The notes beneath the pieces were generated by a model that made no database searches, was not told the DNA's origin, and saw nothing but the letters and a program-made list of their open reading frames with translations. A program made the position numbers and the translations under genes. Of a DNA stretch of 64,000 bases, positions 40,131-49,516 are shown piece by piece. The stretch's first letter is position 1, and every line of letters begins with the position of its first letter. Source of the stretch: JANQSP01 sp965226095 (lineage in GTDB: Bacteria; Bdellovibrionota; Bdellovibrionia; Bdellovibrionales; UBA1609); assembly GCA_965226095.1 (NCBI GenBank), contig OZ245336.1:930001-994000 (forward strand), written 5' to 3'.

Positions 40131-40654
40131 ATCTGTTAAGTGAGTTGTCTCCGGCACGAGGTTCCCGGCATAAAATGAAGAGATTGGGCCGTGGAAAAGG
40201 TAGTGGTCATGGAGGTACTTCTACAAAGGGTCATAAGGGGCAAAAAGCCCGTTCTGGCCATAAACCTCTCAGAGGTTTTGAAGGAGGACAAATGCCTTTG
40301 GTTCGTCGTCTGCCTAAGTTTGGTTTTACGAATGCAAAGTTTAAAACACATTATGATATTGTTAATTTATCTGATTTGAATCAATTTGATTTGGAAGTTA
40401 ATCCGGAAATTTTAAGACAAGCCGGTTTGGTGGGTAAAAGATCTTTGGTGAAAATTTTGGGCAAAGGAGAATTAAAAAAAGCTCTTAATGTCAAATCTCA
40501 CCGATTTAGTCAATCTGCTTTGGATTCTATTAAAAAGGCAGGGGGAAAAACTGAGACTCTTGATTCTTCAAAGTCCAGGAAAAATAAAAAACGGGTTATC
40601 AATAAAACAACTAAAGTTATGAAAAAATCTAATTCAGCTAAAGATAATAAATAG
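40127..40654 (+). CDS. rplO: Ribosomal protein L15 with basic C-terminal tail
   Basis: Late-assembly 23S rRNA-binding protein. 175 residues, about 30 more than usual. GSRHKMKRLGRGKGSGHGGT start and GFEGGQMPLVRRLPKFGF are diagnostic. After ALDSIKKAGGKTE the protein continues with a Lys/Ser/Asn-rich tail (SKSRKNKKRVINKTTKVMKK), like the tails of L29 and L30 in this cluster. Confidence 0.95.
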   Translation: MNLLSELSPARGSRHKMKRLGRGKGSGHGGTSTKGHKGQKARSGHKPLRGFEGGQMPLVRRLPKFGFTNAKFKTHYDIVNLSDLNQFDLEVNPEILRQAGLVGKRSLVKILGKGELKKALNVKSHRFSQSALDSIKKAGGKTETLDSSKSRKNKKRVINKTTKVMKKSNSAKDNK

Positions 40655-40675
40655 AAATACCAAAGAGGTTCAGCT

Positions 40676-41995
40676 GTGTCACTAATGCAAAATATCACTT
40701 TTCCAAAAGAGCTAAAGCAAAAAATATTTTTTACTTTAGCCGTGTTGGTGATTTATCGTATAGGTGTGCAAGTGCCAACACCTGGTGTGGATAGAGAAGC
40801 CTTGATGGCTTTTTTTGCTAATCAAGGTGGTGGTGTATTGAGTATGTTAAATACTTTCACCGGTGGGGCTTTGGAAAGGTTTAGTGTTTTTGCCTTAGGG
40901 ATTATTCCCTACATTACAGCATCCATTATTTTTCAGTTATTGCAAACAGGGGTTCCCTACCTGGAACAATTGAAGAAAGAAGGAGAAGCTGGTCGTAAAA
41001 AAATCAATCAATACACTCGGTACTCTACTGTATTATTTTCCATTGTTCAGGGTTATGGAATTGCCAAAATGTTATTATCACAGTCTTCCGGAGATGGACG
41101 TGCTTTGGTTATAGCTCCTCAAATTGGTTTTTTATCCTTTGAAGTTTTAACTATTATTACTTTAACCACTGGAGCTTGTTTGATTATGTGGCTGGGAGAG
41201 CAGATCAATGAAAAAGGTATTGGTAATGGAGCTTCCTTGATTATTTTTGCCGGTATTGCCGCCGGTATTCCTTCAGGTACAGCTCAGTTGTTTAGAATGG
41301 TGAGTGGTGAACAAATCAGTCATGGTATTTTTTTAGCGCTGTTATTATTTATGATTTTAGTGGTGGGAATTATTATTTTTATAGAAGCTGGTCAGCGTCG
41401 AATTCCTGTTCAATATTCACAACGATCCATGAGTAAGCAACCGACAGCACAGAGTTCTCATTTACCTTTAAAACTCAACTTCTCTGGGGTGATTCCTCCT
41501 ATTTTCGCCTCCAGTTTACTTATGTTTCCCACTACTCTGGCTCAGTTTGTGAATCAACCCTGGGCGATTGCTCTTAGAGACAGTTTAAGTTTTCAAAGTT
41601 CCTTATTTAATATTTTATTTGTGGTTTTAATTGTGTTCTTCTGTTTCTTTTATACGGAAGCGGTTTTTAATCCTAATGATGTTTCGGATAATTTAAAAAA
41701 ATATGGTGGTTTTGTTCCAGGCATTCGAGCTGGTAAAAGTACAACAGATTACATTAAAAGAATTGTAGATCGATTAACAGTAGGGGGAGCAATTTATCTT
41801 AGTGTTGTTTGTATTATTCCTAATTTGTTAATTGAAAATATGAGTATTCCTTTTTACTTTGGAGGGACTAGTTTATTGATTTTAGTCAGTGTGGCTTTGG
41901 ATACTACTCAACAAATACAATCCTATATGTTAACGGCCCGCTATGAGGGACTTATGAAGGGTGTGAGAGTCAAGAGCCGTCGTGTTCAGTACTAA
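40676..41995 (+). CDS. secY: Protein translocase subunit SecY
   Basis: Central channel of the Sec translocon in the inner membrane. 439 residues, ten predicted membrane helices. Start GTG (alternative ATG three codons on) with AGAGG upstream. Signatures: FFTLAVLVIYRIGVQVPTPG at the N-terminus, GIIPYITASIIFQLL, and RRIPVQYSQR in the cytosolic loop. It follows rplO as usual and would export the many signal-peptide proteins of this window. Confidence 0.97.
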   Translation: MSLMQNITFPKELKQKIFFTLAVLVIYRIGVQVPTPGVDREALMAFFANQGGGVLSMLNTFTGGALERFSVFALGIIPYITASIIFQLLQTGVPYLEQLKKEGEAGRKKINQYTRYSTVLFSIVQGYGIAKMLLSQSSGDGRALVIAPQIGFLSFEVLTIITLTTGACLIMWLGEQINEKGIGNGASLIIFAGIAAGIPSGTAQLFRMVSGEQISHGIFLALLLFMILVVGIIIFIEAGQRRIPVQYSQRSMSKQPTAQSSHLPLKLNFSGVIPPIFASSLLMFPTTLAQFVNQPWAIALRDSLSFQSSLFNILFVVLIVFFCFFYTEAVFNPNDVSDNLKKYGGFVPGIRAGKSTTDYIKRIVDRLTVGGAIYLSVVCIIPNLLIENMSIPFYFGGTSLLILVSVALDTTQQIQSYMLTARYEGLMKGVRVKSRRVQY

Positions 41996-42005
41996 ACGAG
42001 ACACA

Positions 42006-42653
42006 ATGAATATTTTGCTTTTTGGAGCGCCTGGTACAGGCAAAGGGACTCAGTCTGCTTTTTTAGTGTCCAGAATGAATTTTTTTCATATCAGCACGGG
42101 TGATTTATTTCGATCTGCTTTGAGTAAAAAAACTACATTGGGTTTAAAAGCGCAATCTTACATGGATAAGGGGCAGTTGGTTCCGGATCAAATCGTGATT
42201 GGTTTAATCAGGGAGAAACTGTCCTGTTTGCCAAATGATCAAAGTATTGTTCTGGATGGATTTCCCAGAACATTGGTGCAGGCGGAAGCCTTAGATGATT
42301 TATTTTTGAGCATGAATAAAACTTTGGATAAAGTGTTATATTTAAATATGCCCATGGAACAGTTAGTGAAGCGTCTATCAGGTCGTCGAGTGGCTGAAAA
42401 AAGTGGTCGTGTTTATCATATTAAATTTAAGCCTCCTAAAGTAGAAAATATTTGTGATGAAACCGGTGAAAAATTATTACATAGGAGAGATGATCAACCA
42501 AGTGTGGTCCAGGAACGCTTAAAGACTTATATAAAGCAAACAGCTCCTTTGATTGAATATTATAAAAAGAAAAATATTTTATTTGAATTAGAAACTATGG
42601 GTTCGCCGGAAGAGGTGTTCTCTCGTATTTATGAATTAGTTAAAAAGGTTTAA
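42006..42653 (+). CDS. adk: Adenylate kinase
   Basis: Converts ATP and AMP to two ADP. 215 residues from the ATG at the canonical start (MNILLFGAPGTGKGTQ, P-loop). LDGFPRTLVQAEALD is the family signature. The LID (about 122-160) lacks the four-Cys zinc site and has only one Cys. It ends the S10-spc run: map, infA, rpmJ and the alpha operon do not follow. Confidence 0.96.
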   Translation: MNILLFGAPGTGKGTQSAFLVSRMNFFHISTGDLFRSALSKKTTLGLKAQSYMDKGQLVPDQIVIGLIREKLSCLPNDQSIVLDGFPRTLVQAEALDDLFLSMNKTLDKVLYLNMPMEQLVKRLSGRRVAEKSGRVYHIKFKPPKVENICDETGEKLLHRRDDQPSVVQERLKTYIKQTAPLIEYYKKKNILFELETMGSPEEVFSRIYELVKKV

Positions 42654-42712
42654 TTGATTTGTATTGTTGTGATTTTATTATTTAATTTGTAAAAAAAGCC
42701 ATGATAAAAGTT

Positions 42713-42836
42713 TGTAATTATTACACGTTTTCTTAAAGAATCTGTAATTATTATATTCTTAGTGTTTCGAAATTATAAAAAAATTGATAATTTGTCATAA
42801 TATGTGTATGCTTTTACAAAGGAACAAAGGTTCCTT
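42713..42836 (+). promoter_or_regulatory. Two TGTAATTATTA(C/T)A sites and a hairpin upstream of the exported ankyrin gene
   Basis: TGTAATTATTACA (42713-42725, palindromic) and TGTAATTATTATA (42743-42755) start exactly 30 bases apart, about three helical turns. AAGGAAC-AAAG-GTTCCTT (42819-42836) is a perfect seven-base-pair hairpin that may end the adk transcript, though no T-run follows. The 264-base gap from 42654 to 42917 holds no gene. Confidence 0.4.
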
Positions 42837-42917
42837 CTATAAAGTTAAAGGGTTATTGAAAAGTTACACTCCTCTTATTGGAATTAGCATAACTCCTCTG
42901 TAAAGGAAAAATACATC

Positions 42918-43895
42918 ATGCGGTTATACTTTAAATTATTTTTATTATCTGTAGTTTTTTGTTCTACTCAATCTGTAATGGCAGATATTCAGAGCTTAGG
43001 AATGGAAGGAGTGGCAGAGATATTAGGAGTGAAGATGGAGAAGCCACATGAAATTTTTGAGGTGGTGGACGAAAATGATGTGGAAAAAGTTAAAAGAATC
43101 CTTTTGGAAAATAAGGATGTGGTGCATGTAAAAGAGTCAAGTGGAGAAACTCCTTTGTATAGATCACGTACAGTAGAGATGGCTAAATTATTGTTAAATT
43201 ATGGTGCAGTAGTAAATGAAAAAACTCCAAGTGGGAGGACTCCTCTTCATGCAGTCAGTCTTAAGGGTGACGCAAAAGTTGTAAAATTTTTATTGGATCA
43301 TGGAGCGGAAGCGGATATCCACGCAAGAGTTGAAGGAATGGATGGAGGAACTCCTCTTCATGCAGTAGGAAGTGCGGAAATAGCAAAAATGTTATTAGCT
43401 TACGGAGCGAATCCTAATGCAAAAACTGTAAGTTCCCTTTCCTTTCTTGTGGGGTTTGTTCCTCTGAATTTTGCTATTTTCACTGGTAAATTTGAAATAG
43501 CTCGGGTGTTATTGGACCATGGAGCGGATGTGAATGCAATTATGGAAGATGGAAAGACTCTTCTTTATTACTTTATAAGCACTCGGGGTCAGGGTGGAAA
43601 TTTTAAATATAATCAAGAGAAGGCTGTACTTTTTCTAGTGAAAAATGGTGCGAAAATGAACACAGAGACCCTAAATCAGGAAGCAACTGTTCTTGCACTT
43701 GGGGAGAAAGTTAGTAAAGGTAAACCTGGAGAAGTGTCATTAGAGTATATGGAAGTAGTCAGGCAATTGGTGAAAGATGAAGTATCTAGAAACTTATCAG
43801 AAGATGTATTGAAAGACCTGAATACCCGCATTGCTGAAGAAAGACAAAAAGGTGTTGGCGGAAGTGGCGGCAGTTGCCCCAAAAGCTTTGAATAA
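42918..43895 (+). CDS. Exported ankyrin-repeat protein (325 aa)
   Basis: Signal peptide at about 1-22 (LFLLSVVFCSTQSVMA). Ankyrin repeats: SSGETPLYRSRTVEMAKLLL, SGRTPLHAVSLKGDAKVVKF, GGTPLHAVGSAEIAKMLL, VPLNFAIFTGKFEIARVLL and a final one with DGKTLLYYFI. Each ends in the usual (H/Y)GA(D/E/N) turn. The C-terminal 80 residues are helical and charged, ending in a Gly/Ser/Cys motif (GGSGGSCPKSFE). AAAGGAAAA precedes the ATG. It is the second exported ankyrin protein here; the partner is unknown. Confidence 0.88.
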   Translation: MRLYFKLFLLSVVFCSTQSVMADIQSLGMEGVAEILGVKMEKPHEIFEVVDENDVEKVKRILLENKDVVHVKESSGETPLYRSRTVEMAKLLLNYGAVVNEKTPSGRTPLHAVSLKGDAKVVKFLLDHGAEADIHARVEGMDGGTPLHAVGSAEIAKMLLAYGANPNAKTVSSLSFLVGFVPLNFAIFTGKFEIARVLLDHGADVNAIMEDGKTLLYYFISTRGQGGNFKYNQEKAVLFLVKNGAKMNTETLNQEATVLALGEKVSKGKPGEVSLEYMEVVRQLVKDEVSRNLSEDVLKDLNTRIAEERQKGVGGSGGSCPKSFE

Positions 43896-43920
43896 AACAG
43901 ATAGTAATTAAAGAAAAAAA

Positions 43921-44967
43921 TTAAGCGGCGTTTAGTAATTCTTCGTCTTCCGATATTGAAACAACTTCTTTTAATGGTTTTATAGTTTGTATAATTTTGT
44001 TCAGGTATTTTCGGTGAACAAAAGAGGATTTTAATACACCCAGAAATGCTCCACATAACTGATTTGATTTGTTATGGAGAGGGATTAAACTGACATGTTT
44101 TGGTAATTTGGAATACCCCCACTCTTTAAAGCATTCTTCATGTTGATTATTACTTACAATGGTTCCATGGTGGGGAGTGTTGGAGAGCACCAGCATTCTG
44201 AAAAGTGAAGGTTCTTTGACATCAATGGGTTTTGAGGTTTCTTTTATGGATTTAGTCCATCTCAATGATGTAAACTTTTGATTTTTAAAAGATAAAACAA
44301 CGGCGGATGAGAAATACTTTTTTGTTTTGGAAAAAATCTGATTATAAACTTTTTCTGAATCCTGGCCAGAATTTTTTTTATTAAAAAGATTGCTAATATT
44401 TCCTAAAATGGTTGTATTATTTGCAGTGTTCTTCAATGACTCATCTTCTGTTAATTTTTCAACATCTTCCATGTCCTCCATGTTCTGAACATCTTCCATG
44501 TCCTCCATGTTCTGAACATCTTCAACATCTTCCATTGTGTAGTTTACGGTGTCTTGTGTTTTTTCCTGATCGGAAAATTTTTGTATTTTATTCCAACAGA
44601 ATTCCAATATTTTAGGAGAGGTGAGTAGAGGGACACAGGTGTTATTATTTATCTTCGGTGGTTCTACACAGCCAATAAATATTTTACCTTCCCAGCTATA
44701 TAGAGGGACAATTGTTTTATTCCATTCCATGGAATCTTTTATAGTATCCCATAGACTTGAATTCATAGGATTGGTATGAAGAAAAGAATCTTTTAAATAG
44801 GGAATAGAGTAATGCGTGACGGCCCAGTTCATGTACTTATTTAAGGGTATCTTTTTATGCTTTAATGCCCATAAAGTGAGTGACTGATCCTGACAGTTGG
44901 ATTCCCACTTACTGTATTCTTCATTAGTGACATTTAAAGCTTTTTTCCATTCTTTTTCTGTTTTCAT
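43921..44967 (-). CDS. Hypothetical protein with MshEN-like N-terminus and GAF-like C-terminus
   Basis: 348 residues, no signal peptide. Residues about 25-130 (LKHKKIPLNKYMNWAVTHY, WNKTIVPLYSWEGKIFIGCV) resemble the MshEN/GspE N-terminal domain, which in some proteins binds c-di-GMP. Residues 150-180 are an acidic linker with a tandem repeat of DVQNMEDMED. Residues about 225-340 look like a GAF-type sensor (FSSAVVLSFKNQKFTSLRW, LIPLHNKSNQLCGAFLGVL). This two-domain layout would fit a cytoplasmic signalling adaptor. The domain calls are by eye only. It converges with the ankyrin gene. Confidence 0.55.
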   Translation of the reverse strand: MKTEKEWKKALNVTNEEYSKWESNCQDQSLTLWALKHKKIPLNKYMNWAVTHYSIPYLKDSFLHTNPMNSSLWDTIKDSMEWNKTIVPLYSWEGKIFIGCVEPPKINNNTCVPLLTSPKILEFCWNKIQKFSDQEKTQDTVNYTMEDVEDVQNMEDMEDVQNMEDMEDVEKLTEDESLKNTANNTTILGNISNLFNKKNSGQDSEKVYNQIFSKTKKYFSSAVVLSFKNQKFTSLRWTKSIKETSKPIDVKEPSLFRMLVLSNTPHHGTIVSNNQHEECFKEWGYSKLPKHVSLIPLHNKSNQLCGAFLGVLKSSFVHRKYLNKIIQTIKPLKEVVSISEDEELLNAA

Positions 44968-45090
44968 ACTTTAGTTATATTCGGATATATGAAAATGTTT
45001 CTTGAATATGATTTATTCTTATTATACGAAAAAATTATTGAAATTTGTTATGAGTAAAAAGTCTTTGAAATATAATGAAAGGTTACTTTT

Positions 45091-46257
45091 ATGGATGTTT
45101 TGTTAAGTAAAAACAGAGTATATTTAGATTATAACGCTACAACTCCACCACTGGCGCTATTGTCGGAGCAATGGAAAAATTGGCTCCCTGTATGGGGGAA
45201 TCCCAGTTCTGTTCATCAAGACGGACAACCTGCTAAAAATCTGTTATTGAGTTCCAAGAATTATCTATCTGATTTTTTGGGCTGTAATCCATTGGAACTT
45301 ATTGCCTGTAGTGGAGGTAGTGAAGCAAATAACCACGCCATTAAGGGTTTATATGAAAAATATTTTTTACAGAATCCAGACAGAAACGAAATTATTGTGT
45401 CTGCTGTTGAACATCCCAGTGTATTGGCTCCTTTATCTGCCTTAAAAAACAAAGGTATGATCATTAAAACATTACCTGTATCTCGTGAAGGAGAATTGGA
45501 TCTCTTGGGCTATCAATCTTTGTTAAGTGATAAGACTTTTCTGGTCACTGTCATGTACGCCAATAATGAAACCGGTCATGTATTCCCCATCCATAAGATG
45601 GTCAAGATGGCACATAAAGCAGGGGCTTTTTTCCATTGTGACGCTGTTCAGGCCCTGGGGAAAGTGGCATTTAATCTACATAATTTAGAAGTGGATACGG
45701 CTAGTTTTTCAGCACATAAATTTTATGCTTTAAAGGGTACAGGCTTACTTTATTGTAGAAAAGGACTCTTGCCTGAGAACTTGATATATGGTGGTTCTCA
45801 GGAGAGAAAAAGAAGAGCAGGAACGGAAAATGTACTGGGGATTGCCTGTTTTGGAGCGGTTGCGCAAAAAGGTCAGGAAATTTTAGAAGCTGTCCAGCGT
45901 ATTAAATCACTCAGAGATGATATGGAAGATAATATTTTGGAACAGATTTCCTCTGTTCATATTGTTGGACAGAAAAGTAAACGACTGCCAAATACCTCTT
46001 GCTTATTGATCTCCGGTATCCAAAGTGAAACACTGTTAATGAATATGGATTTAAAAGGTTATTCTTTTAGTGTGGGTTCTGCTTGTCACTCCGGCAGTTT
46101 AAATCCCAGTGGGGTTTTATTGGCCATGGGTTTTGGTGAAGAGGAGGCCCGTTCAGCTGTGCGCATCAGTTTGGGATTAGGTTTATGTAAGGAACAAATT
46201 GTTCAGTTTGTTTCTGATTTGAAAGATTCTGTACAAAAAATCCGTTCTTTTTCTTAA
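45091..46257 (+). CDS. Cysteine desulfurase, NifS/IscS family
   Basis: PLP enzyme releasing sulfur from cysteine as an enzyme-bound persulfide, for Fe-S clusters and tRNA thiolation. 388 residues. YLDYNATTPP start, PLP-binding HCDAVQALGK, Schiff-base Lys in SFSAHKFYALKGTG, and the persulfide Cys in GSACHSGSLNPS are present (group I type loop). Placement directly before mnmA suggests MnmA is a main client. AAAGG precedes the ATG. I leave the symbol open because NifS and IscS cannot be separated here. Confidence 0.94.
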   Translation: MDVLLSKNRVYLDYNATTPPLALLSEQWKNWLPVWGNPSSVHQDGQPAKNLLLSSKNYLSDFLGCNPLELIACSGGSEANNHAIKGLYEKYFLQNPDRNEIIVSAVEHPSVLAPLSALKNKGMIIKTLPVSREGELDLLGYQSLLSDKTFLVTVMYANNETGHVFPIHKMVKMAHKAGAFFHCDAVQALGKVAFNLHNLEVDTASFSAHKFYALKGTGLLYCRKGLLPENLIYGGSQERKRRAGTENVLGIACFGAVAQKGQEILEAVQRIKSLRDDMEDNILEQISSVHIVGQKSKRLPNTSCLLISGIQSETLLMNMDLKGYSFSVGSACHSGSLNPSGVLLAMGFGEEEARSAVRISLGLGLCKEQIVQFVSDLKDSVQKIRSFS

Positions 46258-46309
46258 TATAAAATATTTCCTGTAAAAAACGAGTGAAATTTGGTAAAAA
46301 AGTGTGGAT

Positions 46310-47425
46310 ATGAAAACAGTAGAAAAGCAAAAAAAGCGGGTTTTGGTAGCCATGAGTGGAGGGGTGGATAGCAGTGTATCAGCCGCCTGTCTGCAGGATC
46401 AGGGTTATGAAGTGGTGGGTATGACCATGCAAGTGTGGGATTACTCCAGTCCAGAGTCGGATATTCAGGAAGGTTATGGCACTTGCTGTTCCAGTCTGGA
46501 TGTGGCAGACGCCAGAGCTGTTTGTCAAAAACTTAATATTCCATTTTATGTACTGAATTGTGAAACCAAATTTAAGGAAAAGGTGATTGATAAATTTATG
46601 GATTCTTATTTACAAGGCCAGACACCAGTGCCTTGTGTGGATTGTAATACTTACTTAAAGTTTGATCTGTTGATACAGAAAATGAAAGAATTGGAATGTG
46701 ATTATCTGGCAACAGGACATTATGCCAAAGTGGGTCGCACAAAAGAAGGTGTGTTGGCTATTTATAAGAGTACGGATGATTGGAAAGATCAAACTTATTT
46801 TCTGTTCACTATTCCACCGGAAGTGATTCCCTATTTATTATTTCCTGTTGGAGGAATGGATAAACAAACAGTGCGTAAGATAGCAGAAGAAAAAAGTTTG
46901 TGTGTGTCTTCCAAAAAAGATTCCACCGGACTTTGTTTTATAGGATCTGATGGATACTCTGGTTTTATTCAAAAGCAATTGCAAAAAGAAGGAAAAAAAC
47001 TTCCATCTTCAGGTCCCATTAAACTCACTCCATCAGGAGAGATCCTTGGACAACATAGTGGACTTTATCAATTTACTTATGGTCAACGAAAAGGCCTGGG
47101 AGTATCCAGTGCAGCTCAAGCTCTTTATGTGATAAAGATCGATACAAAGAACAATGTTTTGTGGTTGGGAGAGGAAAAGTTTCTCTATAGTAACAAAGCT
47201 GTTATAGATAATATTCATTGGTTGGATGAAAGAAATGATGGGGAACGGCTTCAGGTTAAAATTCGTTTTCATCATGCTGGTTGTTGGACACGTGTATACA
47301 AGAGAAAAGATTTCTGTATATTGGAGTTTGAGACTCCTCAAAAAGCAGTCACTCCGGGACAAGCGGCGGTTTTATATAGAGAGAATCAACTGGTTGGCGG
47401 GGGCAGTATCTCTCATTTGTCGTAG
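46310..47425 (+). CDS. mnmA: tRNA-specific 2-thiouridylase
   Basis: Forms s2U34 in tRNAs for Lys, Glu and Gln using sulfur from the desulfurase encoded just upstream. 371 residues from the ATG (a GTG two codons earlier is possible). PP-loop VAMSGGVDSSVSAA, catalytic Cys in VPCVDCN and second Cys in STGLCFIG, and ATGHYAKV are typical. Confidence 0.96.
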   Translation: MKTVEKQKKRVLVAMSGGVDSSVSAACLQDQGYEVVGMTMQVWDYSSPESDIQEGYGTCCSSLDVADARAVCQKLNIPFYVLNCETKFKEKVIDKFMDSYLQGQTPVPCVDCNTYLKFDLLIQKMKELECDYLATGHYAKVGRTKEGVLAIYKSTDDWKDQTYFLFTIPPEVIPYLLFPVGGMDKQTVRKIAEEKSLCVSSKKDSTGLCFIGSDGYSGFIQKQLQKEGKKLPSSGPIKLTPSGEILGQHSGLYQFTYGQRKGLGVSSAAQALYVIKIDTKNNVLWLGEEKFLYSNKAVIDNIHWLDERNDGERLQVKIRFHHAGCWTRVYKRKDFCILEFETPQKAVTPGQAAVLYRENQLVGGGSISHLS

Positions 47426-47449
47426 ATTCTGTTATAGAAAGAAAAGTAT

Positions 47450-48745
47450 ATGTTTTATTCCGTAAAAACTTTTGGTTGTAAAGTTAATACTTATGACAGC
47501 TCTCTTATTCAAAAACGAATGGAGGGACAAGGTTATCAGGAAAGATCTTTTAAAGAAGATTCCGTGGAACCACATACACATATTGTAAATACCTGTGCTG
47601 TCACAGAGGAGGCGGTTAAAGAAGCACAAAGATGGATTCATCGTTATCGTAAAAAAAATCCTCATGCCAGGATTTTAGTTACTGGTTGTGCCGCACAAGT
47701 GGAAACGGATCGATTTGCCAATCTGAAAGAGGTGGATTTAGTGGTGGCTAACTCCGATAAAGCCAATCTGGCAAGTATTATAAAAGACGGGAGTACAAAA
47801 CAAAGAGTTTTTAAGTCTTCAATATTTAAGAGTCCTAATATTTTGGAGGCAGGAGGTCGGTTGGAAAATCATCACAGCCGGTTTTTTCTCAAAATTCAGG
47901 ATGGTTGCGATAGTTTTTGTTCTTTTTGTATTATTCCCTTTGCCAGAGGAAAGAGCAGAAGTATTGCTCCTGAGGTTCTTGTGGATTCTGTAAATAAGCA
48001 TCATGCTCAAGGTGTTCAGGAGGTGGTTTTAACCGGTGTGCATATTGGGGATTATCAAATGCCGGACACACAAAAAAATCAGGGTTTGGCAGGTTTGTTA
48101 AAATTTTTACTTCTTAAAACAAAGGTACCTCGTATACGACTTTCCAGTCTGGAGCCTGTTGAACTGACAGCAGAGCTTTTAGAGCTTTATTCTTCTTCGA
48201 GAGTATGTCCTCACTTTCATGTGAGTTTACAAAGTGCCAGCACAAATATTTTAAAAAAAATGAAAAGAAAATATTGTGCAAAGGACGTTGAAAATAGTTT
48301 AGAAGAAATACATAAAAAAATTCCTTCAGTTTTTGTTGGAATGGACATTATTGCCGGCTTTGGAGAGGAGAGTCAGGAAGAGTTTGAAGAAAGTTATTTA
48401 AGATTAAAAAATTTACCATGGACTAAAATGCATGTGTTTCCTTATAGTCCAAGGCATTATACTTTTGCGAATCGTTACTATGAAACATTACCTCGCTCAG
48501 TGATCATGAAACGAGCGGCTTTACTCAGACATCTTAGTGAGAATCGTTATAAGACGGAGATTCAAAAGCAAGTGGGCAGTGTGAAGAAAGTCCTGCCCTT
48601 GAAAAATAATGCAGGAATTGGATTGAGTCGAGATTACTGGATGGTGGATTATTCAAAGTTTAACAAACATATTAATAAGGAGATAACTGTAAGGATTAAT
48701 GCTATTGATGAGCAGAAAAATATTTTGCTCAGTGAAGAATATTAA
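47450..48745 (+). CDS. mtaB: tRNA (N6-threonylcarbamoyladenosine-37) methylthiotransferase
   Basis: Radical-SAM enzyme that makes ms2t6A37 in tRNAs reading ANN codons. 431 residues. TFGCKVNTYDS (MtaB rather than MiaB pattern), NTCAVTEEAVKEAQ and the radical-SAM motif GCDSFCSFCIIPFARGKSRS are seen. A TRAM domain ends the protein. It complements miaB at 21103. 24 bases after mnmA. Confidence 0.94.
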   Translation: MFYSVKTFGCKVNTYDSSLIQKRMEGQGYQERSFKEDSVEPHTHIVNTCAVTEEAVKEAQRWIHRYRKKNPHARILVTGCAAQVETDRFANLKEVDLVVANSDKANLASIIKDGSTKQRVFKSSIFKSPNILEAGGRLENHHSRFFLKIQDGCDSFCSFCIIPFARGKSRSIAPEVLVDSVNKHHAQGVQEVVLTGVHIGDYQMPDTQKNQGLAGLLKFLLLKTKVPRIRLSSLEPVELTAELLELYSSSRVCPHFHVSLQSASTNILKKMKRKYCAKDVENSLEEIHKKIPSVFVGMDIIAGFGEESQEEFEESYLRLKNLPWTKMHVFPYSPRHYTFANRYYETLPRSVIMKRAALLRHLSENRYKTEIQKQVGSVKKVLPLKNNAGIGLSRDYWMVDYSKFNKHINKEITVRINAIDEQKNILLSEEY

Positions 48746-48766
48746 ACCCTTTAAAAGGTTTGGATT

Positions 48767-49495
48767 ATGCTTTTTATTTCTAAAATTAAAAAAATATTCA
48801 GGTATTTCTCTATAACTCCTTTGGAGAGACGCATTGGATATACATTTACTGATGTTAAGTTAAAGAGGCAGGCTTTGACACATAAAAGCTGGGCAAATGA
48901 AAAAAACAATCATTTGCATAATGAGCGATTGGAGTTTTTAGGGGATGCGGTATTTGACTTATGTGTGAGTGACTTATTGATGCAGGAATACCCTCAAGCC
49001 AATGAAGGAGACTTGTCCAAGATGAGAGCTGCTCTGGTGAATACACTTGATTTGGCGGACTTGGCTTTGTCTTTATCTTTGGATAAAGAATTAAAATTGA
49101 GTGTGTCTGAGACGAAGGATAGAGGTCAGCTGAAACCTCGCCTGTTGGCTTGTGTTTTGGAGGCTTTAGTAGGAGCAGTGTATCTGGATGGAGGATATGC
49201 TCCCTGTAAAACACTGGTGAAAAAACTGGTGTGGAAGCAAATCAAAAAAGGGCCGGTCAACAGAGATTATAAAAGTATGCTCCAGGAGTTTGCGCAGAAA
49301 AAATTTCAAAAGATTCCCTTATATAACATGGTTGCAGTTAAAGGTCCTCAACATCAAAAGATGTTCATTATGGAGGTGCGAGTGGAACAGAAGGTGTTGG
49401 GACAGGGAAAAGGGAAAAGTAAAAAAGAAGCCACTCAGTTGGCCGCTCAAGAAGCTTTAAAGAAATTCAATATTGAGTTACCGAGTGGTTATTAA
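48767..49495 (+). CDS. rnc: Ribonuclease III
   Basis: Double-strand-specific endoribonuclease for rRNA and mRNA processing. 242 residues. Catalytic signature ERLEFLGDAVFDLCVSDLL and second acidic patch LEALVGAVYLDGGY are intact, followed by a dsRNA-binding domain (about 170-240) with GKGKSKKEATQLAAQEAL. Unlike rny in this window, its active site is complete, so it could carry more of the RNA-decay load. Confidence 0.96.
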   Translation: MLFISKIKKIFRYFSITPLERRIGYTFTDVKLKRQALTHKSWANEKNNHLHNERLEFLGDAVFDLCVSDLLMQEYPQANEGDLSKMRAALVNTLDLADLALSLSLDKELKLSVSETKDRGQLKPRLLACVLEALVGAVYLDGGYAPCKTLVKKLVWKQIKKGPVNRDYKSMLQEFAQKKFQKIPLYNMVAVKGPQHQKMFIMEVRVEQKVLGQGKGKSKKEATQLAAQEALKKFNIELPSGY

Positions 49496-49516
49496 AATTA
49501 AAGCAAGGGCGTATCA

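Noticed and set aside
42654..42917. rpmJ, infA or rpsM following adk
   Set aside because: No frame in this gap encodes any of them; the alpha operon is simply not adjacent.
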